Shown: in pieces, positions 35,584-43,875 of the stretch | Numbering within the stretch: the first letter of the stretch is position 1 | Layout: each line of letters opens with the position of its first letter | DNA from: Streptomyces sp. V3I8 | GTDB lineage: Bacteria > Actinomycetota > Actinomycetes > Streptomycetales > Streptomycetaceae | Assembly: GCF_030817535.1 (NCBI RefSeq) | Contig: NZ_JAUSZL010000002.1 | Location: 6,200,001-6,264,000, forward strand | Direction of reading: 5' to 3' | Length of the DNA stretch: 64,000 nucleotides | Translations under genes and position numbers: made by a program | Notes under the pieces: generated by a model | What the model was told of the DNA's origin: nothing | Database searches by the model: none | What the model saw: the letters and a program-made list of their open reading frames with translations, nothing else

Positions 35584-35624
35584 CTTCCCAGGAAGCGGCC
35601 AGATCCGCCCGGTCCGGAGGACAC

Positions 35625-37124
35625 ATGCCAGCCCGCCCCCAGCCACGCGCCTACGTGCCCCTGCTCTGCGCAGCGGTCCTCGCAGCGGTCCTCGCGACGC
35701 TGCTCCCGGCCGCCCAAGCCCACGCGGCGAGTCGCACCGTGCAGGGCGGCCGCCTGGACTGGGGCATCAAATCCTCCTTCCAGAGCTACGTCACCGGCCC
35801 GACAGCGAACGGCGGTTTCTCCCTCACCGGGGGAGCGGCCACGGTCGGCGGCAGCCAGTTCCGTTTCCACTCGGCGACCGGCACGTACGACGGTTCCACG
35901 GGTGCCTTCACCGCCGGTTTCTCCGGCGGGGTCCACTTCCTCGGGCACGAACAGGGCAACGGCACCCACCAGCTCGACCTGACGATCAGCCGCCCCACCG
36001 TCCGCCTGGCCGGCGACGGCGGCACCCTCTACGTCGACATCACCAGCAAGGCGAAGGGCACCGGGGCGGTCACGACGTCCTCGCAGGTGCCCTTCGCCTC
36101 CCTCTCCCTGGGCGGCATCGACATGAAGGGCGGTGGCGACGCCGTCCAACTGAACAACCTGCCCGCCACCCTGACCGCCCAGGGCGCCAAGTCCTTCGCC
36201 GGGTACTACACGGCGGGCACCGCCCTGGACCCGGTCAGCCTCTCCGCGGACGTGCGGGCGGCGGCCGCCGGGCCGACGCGCACCCCGTCCCCGTCCTCGG
36301 CCGAGTCCGAGCCGAAGTCGAAGCCGAAGCCGAAGTCGAAGTCGGACAAGGAGACTTCGGGCCGGATCAAGGGCGGCGCCGTCGACTGGGGGGTGCGCAG
36401 GACCTTCCGCGAGTACGTCACCGGGGCGATCGCGGAAGGCGGGTGGAAGCTCACCGGCGGCGCGCAGGACGGCGGCGCGCTCTTCCGCTTCCCCGCGGGC
36501 ACGGGCACGTACGACGAGAAGGGGCGGACCCTGGACGCGACCTTCGCCGGAGCCGTCCGCTTCACCGGCGCACAGGGCCTCGACCTGAGGCTCGGCGGGA
36601 TCCGCGCCGAGGTCACGGACGACGGAAAAGGCACGCTGTACGCCGACGTCGTGAGCGCGGGCAAGACGCGGAAGAGGGTGCCGCTCGTCACCTTCGCCGC
36701 CGAGGACCTCACACCGAAGGACGGCCTCGCCCGGATCACCGAGGCACCCACGAAGCTCACCGCCGCCGGTGCCGAGGCCTTCGGCGGGATGTACAGGGCG
36801 GGCACGGAGATGGACCCGGTCTCCCTCGCCGCCGCCCTGACCGCCGACGCCGAACTGCCCGCCCTGCCCGACCTGGGCAGCACCGGGTCGGCCACTCCGA
36901 AGGCCGCCGCCGAGCCGAAGGCGGCCGGGCCAAAGACCGAGGCCACCGCGAGCGACCCGGGCGTCCCCGTCCTGCCCATCTGCCTCACGGCCGCCTCCCT
37001 GGCCGCGGTCGCCGCCGCCTTCCTGCTCCTGCGCAGGCGCCGTACGAGCCCGGCGGCCGACGCATCCCGCGTACCTGACGCATCCCACGTACCTGACGCG
37101 TCCGACGCGTCCGACAAGAACTGA
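35625..37124 (+). CDS. Surface heme-binding protein with two HtaA domains and a C-terminal membrane helix
   Basis: A 499-residue exported protein. The signal ends near AQAHA (about 34). HtaA domain 1 is about 41-210 and domain 2 about 248-410, separated by a Ser/Lys/Pro linker. A hydrophobic helix (about 450-469) and RRRR anchor it in the membrane; no LPXTG-like motif is present. In corynebacterial HtaA heme binding needs a Tyr, a His and a second Tyr. Candidates here are Tyr55, His108 (GHEQG) and Tyr194/195 in domain 1. In domain 2 Tyr264 and Tyr390 remain, but the His position reads GAQG (Ala316). An iron box lies upstream and GGAGGA before the ATG. Confidence 0.88.
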   Translation: MPARPQPRAYVPLLCAAVLAAVLATLLPAAQAHAASRTVQGGRLDWGIKSSFQSYVTGPTANGGFSLTGGAATVGGSQFRFHSATGTYDGSTGAFTAGFSGGVHFLGHEQGNGTHQLDLTISRPTVRLAGDGGTLYVDITSKAKGTGAVTTSSQVPFASLSLGGIDMKGGGDAVQLNNLPATLTAQGAKSFAGYYTAGTALDPVSLSADVRAAAAGPTRTPSPSSAESEPKSKPKPKSKSDKETSGRIKGGAVDWGVRRTFREYVTGAIAEGGWKLTGGAQDGGALFRFPAGTGTYDEKGRTLDATFAGAVRFTGAQGLDLRLGGIRAEVTDDGKGTLYADVVSAGKTRKRVPLVTFAAEDLTPKDGLARITEAPTKLTAAGAEAFGGMYRAGTEMDPVSLAAALTADAELPALPDLGSTGSATPKAAAEPKAAGPKTEATASDPGVPVLPICLTAASLAAVAAAFLLLRRRRTSPAADASRVPDASHVPDASDASDKN

Positions 37125-37194
37125 ACTCCCCCTCGCCGTCCGCCGGTTCCGGCCGGGCGGACTCCCGCACGCTGACTCCAGGAGATCCACGATC

Positions 37195-38706
37195 ATGGCC
37201 GCCAACCGCCGCCGCCCCACCGTCCTCGCCGCAGCCTGCGCGACCGCCGTCACGCTCGGCGCCACCGCGCTCGCCGCGACATCCGCCTCCGCCGCCGAAG
37301 TGCCGCTCAAGGGTTACGAGTTGACCTGGGGCATCAAGGAGTCGTACCGCACCTACGTCACCGGCACGGCGGCCGGCGCCTTCACGCCCGCGGGCGGTGC
37401 CACGCAGGCCGAGGGCAACGGTGTCTTCACCTTCGTCGACGGCACCGGGAGCTACGACTCCGAGGCCCACACCGTCGCTCTCGGCTTCGAGGGTTCCCTG
37501 GGTATCGTCTCCAAGGCGCACGGCTTCGAACTCTCGCTGTCCGACCTGAAGTTCGACAGCAGGGCGGCCACGATCACGGCCGACGTGACGAGGGCGAGCG
37601 CGACCCGGCAGGATGTGCCGCTCGCCGAGGTCACCGTCACCCGCACCATGGCGGACATGCCGACCAGGCTGACCAAGGAGGCCGGGGACGTCTTCGGCAG
37701 CGCCTCGTACACGGGCGCGGCCGGCGACCCCCTGACGGTGGTGGAGAAGAAGACCGGGTCGCCGACCCCCACGCCCCCTTCGGGCACCCCCACGAACACC
37801 CCCTCCACCGCCCCCTCGACGACTCCCCCGGCCACGCCGTCCAGCACCCCCTCCCCCTCCACGGATCCGACCGGTTCCACGAGCCCGAAGCCCTCGCCCA
37901 CCGAGGCCGCCACCAAGGGGAGGATCAGCTACGGCACGCTCGGCTGGGGCGTGAAGCAGTCCTTCCGTACGTACGTCGTGGACGGCGTGGCCAAGGGGAA
38001 GGTCACCGTCTCCGGCGGGGCGGCGCAGGCGTCCGGCAACGGCGTCTTCACCTTCCCCGACGCCACCGGCACCTACGACACGGACGCCGACACCCTCAAG
38101 GCCTCCTTCAAGGGCTCGGTCAACTTCAAGGGCCACGAGGACAACGGCGGTTACGGTCTCGACCTCACCCTCAGCGACCTGAAGGCGGAGATCGACGGCG
38201 GCTCCGGCAAGCTGACCGCCGACGTCGACAGCCTCGGTGAGAAGTCCGGCGACGTGACCCTCGCCGAGCTCGGGCCCAAGTCGGCCGACCTGACCGCGAA
38301 GGACGACGTCATCACCGTCGGCGGCGTCACCGCCACCCTCACCGAGGCGGGCGCGAAGGCCTTCGGCGGCTTCTACCGGGCCGGCGCCGAACTCGACCCG
38401 GTCGACCTCGCGGTGGCCCTCACCGAGGACGCCGAACTCCCGGACGCCGACCCGGCCTCGGGCGGTGGCACGGGCGGCACGGGTGGCAGCACGGGCGACA
38501 CGGCCGGCGGAACCACCGGCGAAACCACCGGCGGTGCGGGCACGACCGGTTCCACCACGGGCGACGTGGCCGGCAGCCTCGCCTCCACCGGCTCCGACGT
38601 GCCCGTCGGCGCGCTCGGGGCGGCCGCCGCGGTCACCGTCGCGGCGGGCGCGGGTGTGGTGTTCGCCGTACGCCGCCGCCGTATGACGGACGCGGCCCGG
38701 GCCTGA
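37195..38706 (+). CDS. Cell-wall heme-binding protein with two HtaA domains and an LAXTG sortase signal
   Basis: A 503-residue exported protein. The signal ends near SASA (about 33). HtaA domain 1 (about 37-185) and domain 2 (about 243-415) are joined by a Pro/Thr/Ser-rich wall-spanning linker. A Gly/Thr-rich stretch leads to LASTG (462-466), a hydrophobic helix and RRRR, the arrangement used by class E sortases of streptomycetes. Heme-ligand candidates are Tyr54, His109 and Tyr172 in domain 1, and Tyr260, His314 (GHEDN) and Tyr394 in domain 2. It starts 70 bases after the first HtaA gene, after CAGGAG, and is probably in the same operon. Confidence 0.9.
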   Translation: MAANRRRPTVLAAACATAVTLGATALAATSASAAEVPLKGYELTWGIKESYRTYVTGTAAGAFTPAGGATQAEGNGVFTFVDGTGSYDSEAHTVALGFEGSLGIVSKAHGFELSLSDLKFDSRAATITADVTRASATRQDVPLAEVTVTRTMADMPTRLTKEAGDVFGSASYTGAAGDPLTVVEKKTGSPTPTPPSGTPTNTPSTAPSTTPPATPSSTPSPSTDPTGSTSPKPSPTEAATKGRISYGTLGWGVKQSFRTYVVDGVAKGKVTVSGGAAQASGNGVFTFPDATGTYDTDADTLKASFKGSVNFKGHEDNGGYGLDLTLSDLKAEIDGGSGKLTADVDSLGEKSGDVTLAELGPKSADLTAKDDVITVGGVTATLTEAGAKAFGGFYRAGAELDPVDLAVALTEDAELPDADPASGGGTGGTGGSTGDTAGGTTGETTGGAGTTGSTTGDVAGSLASTGSDVPVGALGAAAAVTVAAGAGVVFAVRRRRMTDAARA

Positions 38707-38728
38707 CCGGGACGCGGCACGCGCTCGA

Positions 38729-38755
38729 CCGCCGGCCCCTTCCCGGGGCCGGCGG
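38729..38755 (+). terminator. 11-bp hairpin after the HtaA operon
   Basis: Arms 38729-38739 and 38745-38755 are exact reverse complements around TTCCC. It lies 23 bases past the second HtaA stop and would end the operon before the PhzF-like gene. Confidence 0.8.
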
Positions 38756-38802
38756 CCGGGCGCGTGTCCACGACTGTCGGTGCCATGGTGTTGGATGCCC
38801 GC

Positions 38803-39447
38803 GTGACTGATTACGACGTGCTACGGGTCTTCTGCGGACCCCGTGGCGAGTACGGCAACGAACTCGGGGTCGTACGGGAGGGTTCCGTACTGCCGGAGCG
38901 GGACGACCGGCAGACGTTCGCGGCCAAACTCGGCTTCAGCGAGACGGTGTTCGTGGACGATCCCGAGCGCGGGTTCATCGACATCTACACGCCCGGTGCG
39001 CGGCTGCCCTTCGCCGGACACCCCTGCGTGGGCGCGGCCTGGCTGCTCGACATACCCGAACTCGTCACGCCCGCGGGCGTGGTGGGCACCCGGCTCGACG
39101 GCGAGTTCACCTGGATAGAGGCCCGTCCGGAGTGGGCCGGGCCCCGTACCCTGCGCCGGTACGCCACGGCGGCCGAGGTGGACGCACTTCCCGTACCGCC
39201 GCCGGGGGAGTGGCTGTACGCCTGGGCCTGGGAGGACGAGGCGGCGGGCCGTGTCCGCGCCAGGGGCTTCCCCGGCCGGGGCGACGGCGTCGAGGAGGAC
39301 GAGGCGACGGGCGCCGCGGCCCTGCAACTGACGGCCCGGCTGGGCAGAGCCCTGAACATCATCCAGGGCAAGGGCTCCCAACTCCTCACGGCCCCCCAAC
39401 CGGAAGGCTGGACGGAACTGGGCGGCAGGGTCCTCCTGGAACACTGA
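38803..39447 (+). CDS. PhzF-family isomerase/epimerase-like protein
   Basis: A 214-residue protein of the PhzF/diaminopimelate-epimerase-like fold. It keeps the N-terminal DVLRVFCGP and GNELGVV parts, LPFAGHPCVGAAWLL, and the C-terminal DEATGAAALQLTARLGR segment. At 214 residues it is shorter than the usual 260-300. GTG 38803 was chosen because the family sequence starts MTDYDVLRVF; ATG 38785 is possible. It lies inside the heme island but has its own position after a terminator; a role in heme use is not indicated. Confidence 0.82.
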   Translation: MTDYDVLRVFCGPRGEYGNELGVVREGSVLPERDDRQTFAAKLGFSETVFVDDPERGFIDIYTPGARLPFAGHPCVGAAWLLDIPELVTPAGVVGTRLDGEFTWIEARPEWAGPRTLRRYATAAEVDALPVPPPGEWLYAWAWEDEAAGRVRARGFPGRGDGVEEDEATGAAALQLTARLGRALNIIQGKGSQLLTAPQPEGWTELGGRVLLEH

Positions 39448-39472
39448 CCCCAAACCCCGCGCCCCTACTTCC

Positions 39473-39548
39473 GGGGGCGCGGGGAACGGCGCAGTCCGTT
39501 GTCTTCCAGGGGCGCGGGGAACAGCGCGACCAGCCACGACGCACCCGC
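39473..39548 (-). repeat. Two intergenic repeat copies after the PhzF gene
   Basis: GGGGGCGCGGGGAACGGCGC (39473) and AGGGGCGCGGGGAACAGCGC (39508), the second continuing GACCAGCCACGACGCACCCGC, are reverse-orientation copies of the dispersed repeat. They fill the gap between the convergent PhzF and hmuO genes. Confidence 0.85.
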
Positions 39549-39595
39549 ACCCGACCGACAACGCGCACCCGACACCGCGCACCCCGGTGGAACGA

Positions 39596-40255
39596 CTACG
39601 CGCTGATGCGGAACTCTTCCCCCAGCGCCCGAAACACCCCGGTGTTCAGGGCGAACGCCCGCCGGCACTCGGCGACGACCCGCTGCTTCTCCAGATCGTC
39701 CACGCGAAGACCGTCGAGCAGCTCGCGATACCCCCGCTTGAACGCGGCCGGATTCCCGATGCCCTCGAAGACGTAGAACCGCACCCCGTCCCCCTTGCGC
39801 GCGAACCCCCACGTCTGCTCGGCCTTGCCCCGGATGATCTGCCCACCGGAGAGGTCGCCGAGATAACGCGTGTAGTGGTGCGCGACGTATCCACCGGGCC
39901 ACGTACGGGCACACTCGGCCACCCGCCCGGCGTACTCCCGCGTCGCCGGCAGCGCGGTGAGGCCGTCACGCCACCTCGGCCCCCGCAGGTGGGCGAGATC
40001 GCGCTCCAGCGAGGCGAGCCGCATCAGCTCGGGCTGGATGAACGGGCCGGCCACCGGATCGCCGGACAGCTCACGCACGCCCGACTCCAGTGCCTCGTAC
40101 ACGAACCACAGCTGTTCCGTGTAGCGCGCGTACGCGTCCACGCCGAGCCTGCCGCCGAGCAGATCGCTCATGAACGTCGAGGTCTCCGCCTCCACATGCT
40201 GTTCGTGGGACGCGGTGCGGATGAGCGTCGAGAACGGGGTGCTCGACGGGTTCAT
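39596..40255 (-). CDS. hmuO: Heme oxygenase
   Basis: A 219-residue biliverdin-producing heme oxygenase that opens the heme ring and frees iron. The proximal heme ligand is expected to be His20 in HEQHVEAETSTFMSDLL, which aligns with the Corynebacterium HmuO region AHEKAEHSTFMSDLL. The distal-helix glycines are in YLGDLSGGQIIRG. Length agrees with HmuO (about 215). GGAGG lies five bases before the ATG and an iron box 48 bases upstream. This is the intracellular end of the hemin route that starts with HtaA and HmuTUV. Confidence 0.95.
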   Translation of the reverse strand: MNPSSTPFSTLIRTASHEQHVEAETSTFMSDLLGGRLGVDAYARYTEQLWFVYEALESGVRELSGDPVAGPFIQPELMRLASLERDLAHLRGPRWRDGLTALPATREYAGRVAECARTWPGGYVAHHYTRYLGDLSGGQIIRGKAEQTWGFARKGDGVRFYVFEGIGNPAAFKRGYRELLDGLRVDDLEKQRVVAECRRAFALNTGVFRALGEEFRISA

Positions 40256-40302
40256 GGGACCTCCGGGGGCGAAGGGGGGAGACGGGAGCCGGACCCATCT
40301 TC

Positions 40303-40321
40303 TATGGTTAGGCTTACCTAA
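40303..40321. promoter_or_regulatory. Iron box upstream of hmuO
   Basis: TATGGTTAGGCTTACCTAA matches 16 of 19 positions of the DmdR1/DtxR iron box, the best of the three in this window. Its nearest end is 48 bases from the hmuO ATG. Confidence 0.8.
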
Positions 40322-40398
40322 GTCAAAGGTTTTCCGACGCCCTGTCGGTAAAACCGTACCCCGGATCCCCACCGTTCCCCCAGGGGGAACATGAAGAA

Positions 40399-40426
40399 GC
40401 CGCCCGCTCGGAACCGAGCGGGCGGC
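40399..40426 (-). terminator. 13-bp hairpin downstream of map
   Basis: Arms 40399-40411 and 40414-40426 are exact reverse complements around AA, 20 bases past the map stop. It separates map from the hmuO promoter. Confidence 0.85.
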
Positions 40427-40445
40427 GTGCGTGCGGGGCCGGAGG

Positions 40446-41303
40446 TTACGGCAGGGTGAGGATCTCGGCCCCGCTGTCGGTGACGACCAGCGTGTGCTCG
40501 AACTGCGCGGTCCGCAGCCGGTCCTTCGTCACGACCGTCCAGCCGTCGTCCCACATGTCGTAGTCGTACGAGCCCAGCGTCAGCATCGGCTCGATCGTGA
40601 ACGTCATCCCCGGCCGGATGACCGTCGTGGCGTGCGGGCTGTCGTAGTGCGGGACGATCAGCCCGGAGTGGAACGACGAGTTGATGCCGTGCCCGGTGAA
40701 GTCCCGCACGACCCCGTACCCGAACCGCTTCGCGTACGACTCGATGACCCGGCCGATGATGTTGATCTGGCGGCCGGGCCGGACCGCCTTGACGGCACGG
40801 TCGAGCGACTCGCGGGTCCGCTCGACCAGCAGCCGCGACTCCTCGTCCACGTCGCCGACGAGGTACGTGGCGTTGTTGTCGCCGTGCACGCCCCCGATGT
40901 ACGCCGTCACGTCGAGGTTGATGATGTCGCCGTCCCGCAGGACCGTGGAGTCCGGGATGCCGTGGCAGATGACCTCGTTCACGGAGGTGCACAGGGACTT
41001 CGGGAAGCCGCGGTAGCCGAGCGTGGACGGATAGGCGCCGTGGTCGCACATGTACTCGTGCGCGACGCGGTCCAGCTCGTCCGTGGTGACGCCGGGCGCG
41101 ATGAGCTTCGCGGCCTCGGCCATGGCCCGCGCGGCGATCCGGCCGGCGACACGCATCGCCTCGATCGTCTCGGGCGTCTGCACCTCCGGCCCGGTGTACG
41201 GGGTCGGCGCGGGCTTGCCGACGTACTCGGGGCGGCGGATGTTTCCGGGCACCGAACGGATGGGGGACAGCTCCCCTGGGACGAGCAGCGACTGGCCAGA
41301 CAT
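40446..41303 (-). CDS. map: Type I methionine aminopeptidase
   Basis: A 285-residue enzyme that removes N-terminal methionine from new proteins. The metal ligands lie in NLDVTAY and [10 protein letters not shown] (two Asp), GHGIN (His), TIEPML (Glu) and QFEHTL (Glu). The N-terminal segment [30 protein letters not shown] is the extension found in actinobacterial MetAP1c proteins, which carries an SH3-binding-like Pro motif. ATG 41303 begins this family N-terminus. Confidence 0.95.
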   Translation of the reverse strand: MSGQSLLVPGELSPIRSVPGNIRRPEYVGKPAPTPYTGPEVQTPETIEAMRVAGRIAARAMAEAAKLIAPGVTTDELDRVAHEYMCDHGAYPSTLGYRGFPKSLCTSVNEVICHGIPDSTVLRDGDIINLDVTAYIGGVHGDNNATYLVGDVDEESRLLVERTRESLDRAVKAVRPGRQINIIGRVIESYAKRFGYGVVRDFTGHGINSSFHSGLIVPHYDSPHATTVIRPGMTFTIEPMLTLGSYDYDMWDDGWTVVTKDRLRTAQFEHTLVVTDSGAEILTLP

Positions 41304-41361
41304 GCCAGCGAGTCTAACCAGCGGGGATGGGGGAACATGTCGGTGGCGAGAGGAGCTGGTC

Positions 41362-41592
41362 ATGGCGCTGTTCAAGAAGCGGACGGTCGGTAAACCGGGC
41401 GAATGGTTCTACTGCCTGGAGCACAAGAAGGTCGAAGAGGGCCCCGAGTGCCCCGCGAAGGACCGCTTCGGCCCGTACGCGTCCCGGGAGGAGGCCCGGC
41501 AGGCGATGGACACGGCCCGCGAGCGCAACCTCGACTGGGAGACGGACCCCAAGTGGCACGACGCCGCTCCGCGGGGCGCGGACGACAACTGA
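41362..41592 (+). CDS. Small conserved hypothetical protein
   Basis: A 76-residue soluble protein ([48 protein letters not shown]). The [13 protein letters not shown] part may be a small metal-binding loop; the rest resembles the SPOR-like pattern of a domain that reports colour by GPY..R. I know it only as a conserved actinomycete protein of unknown function. AGGAG precedes the ATG. It is divergent from map. Confidence 0.7.
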   Translation: MALFKKRTVGKPGEWFYCLEHKKVEEGPECPAKDRFGPYASREEARQAMDTARERNLDWETDPKWHDAAPRGADDN

Positions 41593-41635
41593 ACCCCTTC
41601 TCCCCACCCGCCCGGTACAAGGGCACTCGACCCGG

Positions 41636-41670
41636 TTCCCCGCACCCCGACCACCCAGGGGCGCGGGGAA
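41636..41670. terminator. Bidirectional hairpin made from a dispersed repeat copy
   Basis: TTCCCCGCACCCC (41636-41648) pairs with GGGGCGCGGGGAA (41658-41670) with one mismatch. The right arm is the repeat core, which continues with CTGCGCGCTCGGCCCCCGCC. It sits between the convergent small protein and MFS genes, so the repeat probably works as terminator here. Confidence 0.75.
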
Positions 41671-41702
41671 CTGCGCGCTCGGCCCCCGCCGGCCGGCAGT
41701 CG

Positions 41703-43052
41703 TCAACGCTCCCCGGCCACCCCCTCCCCCTCCCGCAAGGACTTCATCCGCACCGCGTGCGGATTCGTCCGTACGTCGTAAGCCATCAGCTTCGGCAGAC
41801 ACACCGCCAGCGCCCCCACCGCGGCCACGCACATCACACCCCCGGTCCACACCGAGGCCCGCACGGAGAGGAACGCGGCCATCCCGCCGGCCCGCACCTG
41901 TCCCAGCTGCGGGCCCACCGAGTACGACAGCAACTCGATCCCGGCCAGCCGCCCCCGCAGCTCGTCCGGGATCGTCTGGTTCCACATCGCCGCCCGGAAG
42001 ATCCCGCTGACCATGTCGCAGCAGCCGGCGAGCGTCAGGAACAGCAGCACCGGCCACACGTCGTGCGCCGCGCCGGCGGCGACCATCGCGAGCCCCCAGC
42101 AGGCTGCCGCCAGCACCACCATCCGCCCGTGCCGGTGGATCCGCGAGGTCCACCCGCTGGTGAGGCTCACCAGCAGCGACCCGGCAGGCAGCGCGGCGTA
42201 CATCAGCCCGAGCGACCACTCGGCGTCCAGCTCGTCGGCCAGGAAGGGCAGCACGGCGAGCGGGAAGGCGAAGAACATGGCCGCCAGGTCGACCGCGTAC
42301 GTCCCCAGCAGCTCCTTGCGGCTCCACGCGTACCGCGCGCCCTCCGCGATCGACCGCAGCGACGGCTTGGCCGCCTCGTGCGCGGCGGGCGACGCGGCGA
42401 GCCCCACGGCCAGCGCGAGCGAGACGGCGAACGTGGCCAGGTCCGCGGCGTAGGCCCAGCCCAGTCCCGCGTACGCCACGACGAGCCCGGCGACCGCGGG
42501 ACCGGCGACCCCGCCGACCGTCCAGCGCAGCGAGTTCAGCGCGGCGGCCGCCGGCAGGTGCTCGTGCCGGACGATGCGCGGGGTGAGCGCGTCGAGCGCG
42601 GGGCGCTGGACCGCGACGAGCGCGGAGGACAGCGCGGCGACGGCGTACAGCGGCCACACCATGGGCTCCGGCAGCAGCGCGTTGACCAGCAGGACCGCCG
42701 AGAGCACCCCCTGCCCCGCCTCTGTCCACAGGATCAGCTTCCGCTTGTCCAGGGCGTCGGCGAGCGCCCCGCCGTACAGCCCGAACACGATCAGCGGGAC
42801 GAGTTCCACGGCGCCGATCGCCCCGACGGCCACCGCGGAACCGGTCAGCTCCTTCATCTGCACCGGCAGCGCGACGAACGTCAGGAAGCTGCCGAAGCTG
42901 GTGATGAGCCCCGCCACCCACAGCCGCCGGAAGTCGGGCGAGGTCCGCCACGGCGCGAGATCGGGCAGCAGCGCGCGCAGGCGCGGAACACCGCCCCCGG
43001 AGGCGGGGGCGGCGGCATGGGCATCGGGTTCGGGCTCGGTCGGTTCCGTCAC
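41703..43052 (-). CDS. MFS transporter, EntS-like
   Basis: A 449-residue, 12-helix transporter. It has a Pro/Ala-rich leader, then FRRLWVAGLITSFGSFLTFVALPVQM as first helix and GLYGGALADALDKRKLI as motif A. The group includes siderophore exporters (EntS) and macrolide pumps. Start GTG 43052 has no clear Shine-Dalgarno sequence. It follows the SIS-like gene in the same direction with a 90-base gap. Confidence 0.85.
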   Translation of the reverse strand: MTEPTEPEPDAHAAAPASGGGVPRLRALLPDLAPWRTSPDFRRLWVAGLITSFGSFLTFVALPVQMKELTGSAVAVGAIGAVELVPLIVFGLYGGALADALDKRKLILWTEAGQGVLSAVLLVNALLPEPMVWPLYAVAALSSALVAVQRPALDALTPRIVRHEHLPAAAALNSLRWTVGGVAGPAVAGLVVAYAGLGWAYAADLATFAVSLALAVGLAASPAAHEAAKPSLRSIAEGARYAWSRKELLGTYAVDLAAMFFAFPLAVLPFLADELDAEWSLGLMYAALPAGSLLVSLTSGWTSRIHRHGRMVVLAAACWGLAMVAAGAAHDVWPVLLFLTLAGCCDMVSGIFRAAMWNQTIPDELRGRLAGIELLSYSVGPQLGQVRAGGMAAFLSVRASVWTGGVMCVAAVGALAVCLPKLMAYDVRTNPHAVRMKSLREGEGVAGER

Positions 43053-43142
43053 GACGGAGAATGGTCCGTCGTGGAACCCGCCGGGTACAAACGCTTTTTC
43101 GACCAGGGACGGCAGGCAGCCTCCGGAGGGCGGGCCGTCAGG

Positions 43143-43763
43143 TCACCAGCGGGCCGGCGGCGGAGCGGTCAGCCGGTCCGCCAGCCGCGACAACCGGTCC
43201 GCGAGACGCCGGCGCCCCCGGGGCGCGGGCAGCGCGTTCTCCCCGGCCGCCGCACTGACCAGATGCTGCACGGTGTCCAGGTCGAGGCCCGCGTCGCAGT
43301 CCGGTCCGGCCGGTACCGTGAGCGCCTCGTGCGCCATCGCGTGCAGCTCCCGGTCGCCCGGGCCCAGCGCCAGGACCGTCGCCCCGGCCCGGCGCGCGTC
43401 GTGCACCCGCTCCAGCAGCGGGGCCCCGGGCGCGTCCGGCGCCACGACGAGCAGCGTCTCGCCCCGCCGGGCCGCCTCGATCCGGCCGAGCCCCACGGCC
43501 AGGTGCGCCGGATCACCGGGCCGCGCCCCGTGCCGTACGAGCGTCGGTGCCAGCTCGGGCGTGCCCGACCAGGCGGCCTCGTCGACGAGATGCGCGGCCA
43601 GGTGCCATGGCTCGTACCGCGCCGTTCCCACCAGCAGCAGCCCGCCCCCGTGCGGCAGCACGGACGACCGCAGCGTCCCCGCGAACCGCCGCGTGGCGTC
43701 CGGCCACCCGGTCCCGGCGAGCACGTCGCGCAACAGGGCCACCCGTACGGCATCCATGCGCAC
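43143..43763 (-). CDS. SIS-domain-like protein, function unknown
   Basis: A 206-residue soluble protein. The N-terminal half (LLLVGTARYEPWHLAAHLVDEA) and the GETLLVVAPDAPGAPLLERVHDARRAGATVLALGPGDREL part follow the beta-alpha pattern of sugar isomerase (SIS) domains, where phosphosugars bind. The expected Ser/Thr-rich phosphate loop is not clear, so the call is weak. ATG 43757 is an alternative start. Probable operon with the MFS gene downstream. Confidence 0.5.
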   Translation of the reverse strand: MRMDAVRVALLRDVLAGTGWPDATRRFAGTLRSSVLPHGGGLLLVGTARYEPWHLAAHLVDEAAWSGTPELAPTLVRHGARPGDPAHLAVGLGRIEAARRGETLLVVAPDAPGAPLLERVHDARRAGATVLALGPGDRELHAMAHEALTVPAGPDCDAGLDLDTVQHLVSAAAGENALPAPRGRRRLADRLSRLADRLTAPPPARW

Positions 43764-43875
43764 GCATCCTGCCGCAACCGGCCACCCGTCAGCTGGAGTT
43801 CACCACGAATTCGCCCGACCTGGGCAGGGTGTACCGCTCACCGGATCGACCCCGACCGACAGGGAGAGGGTTTCC

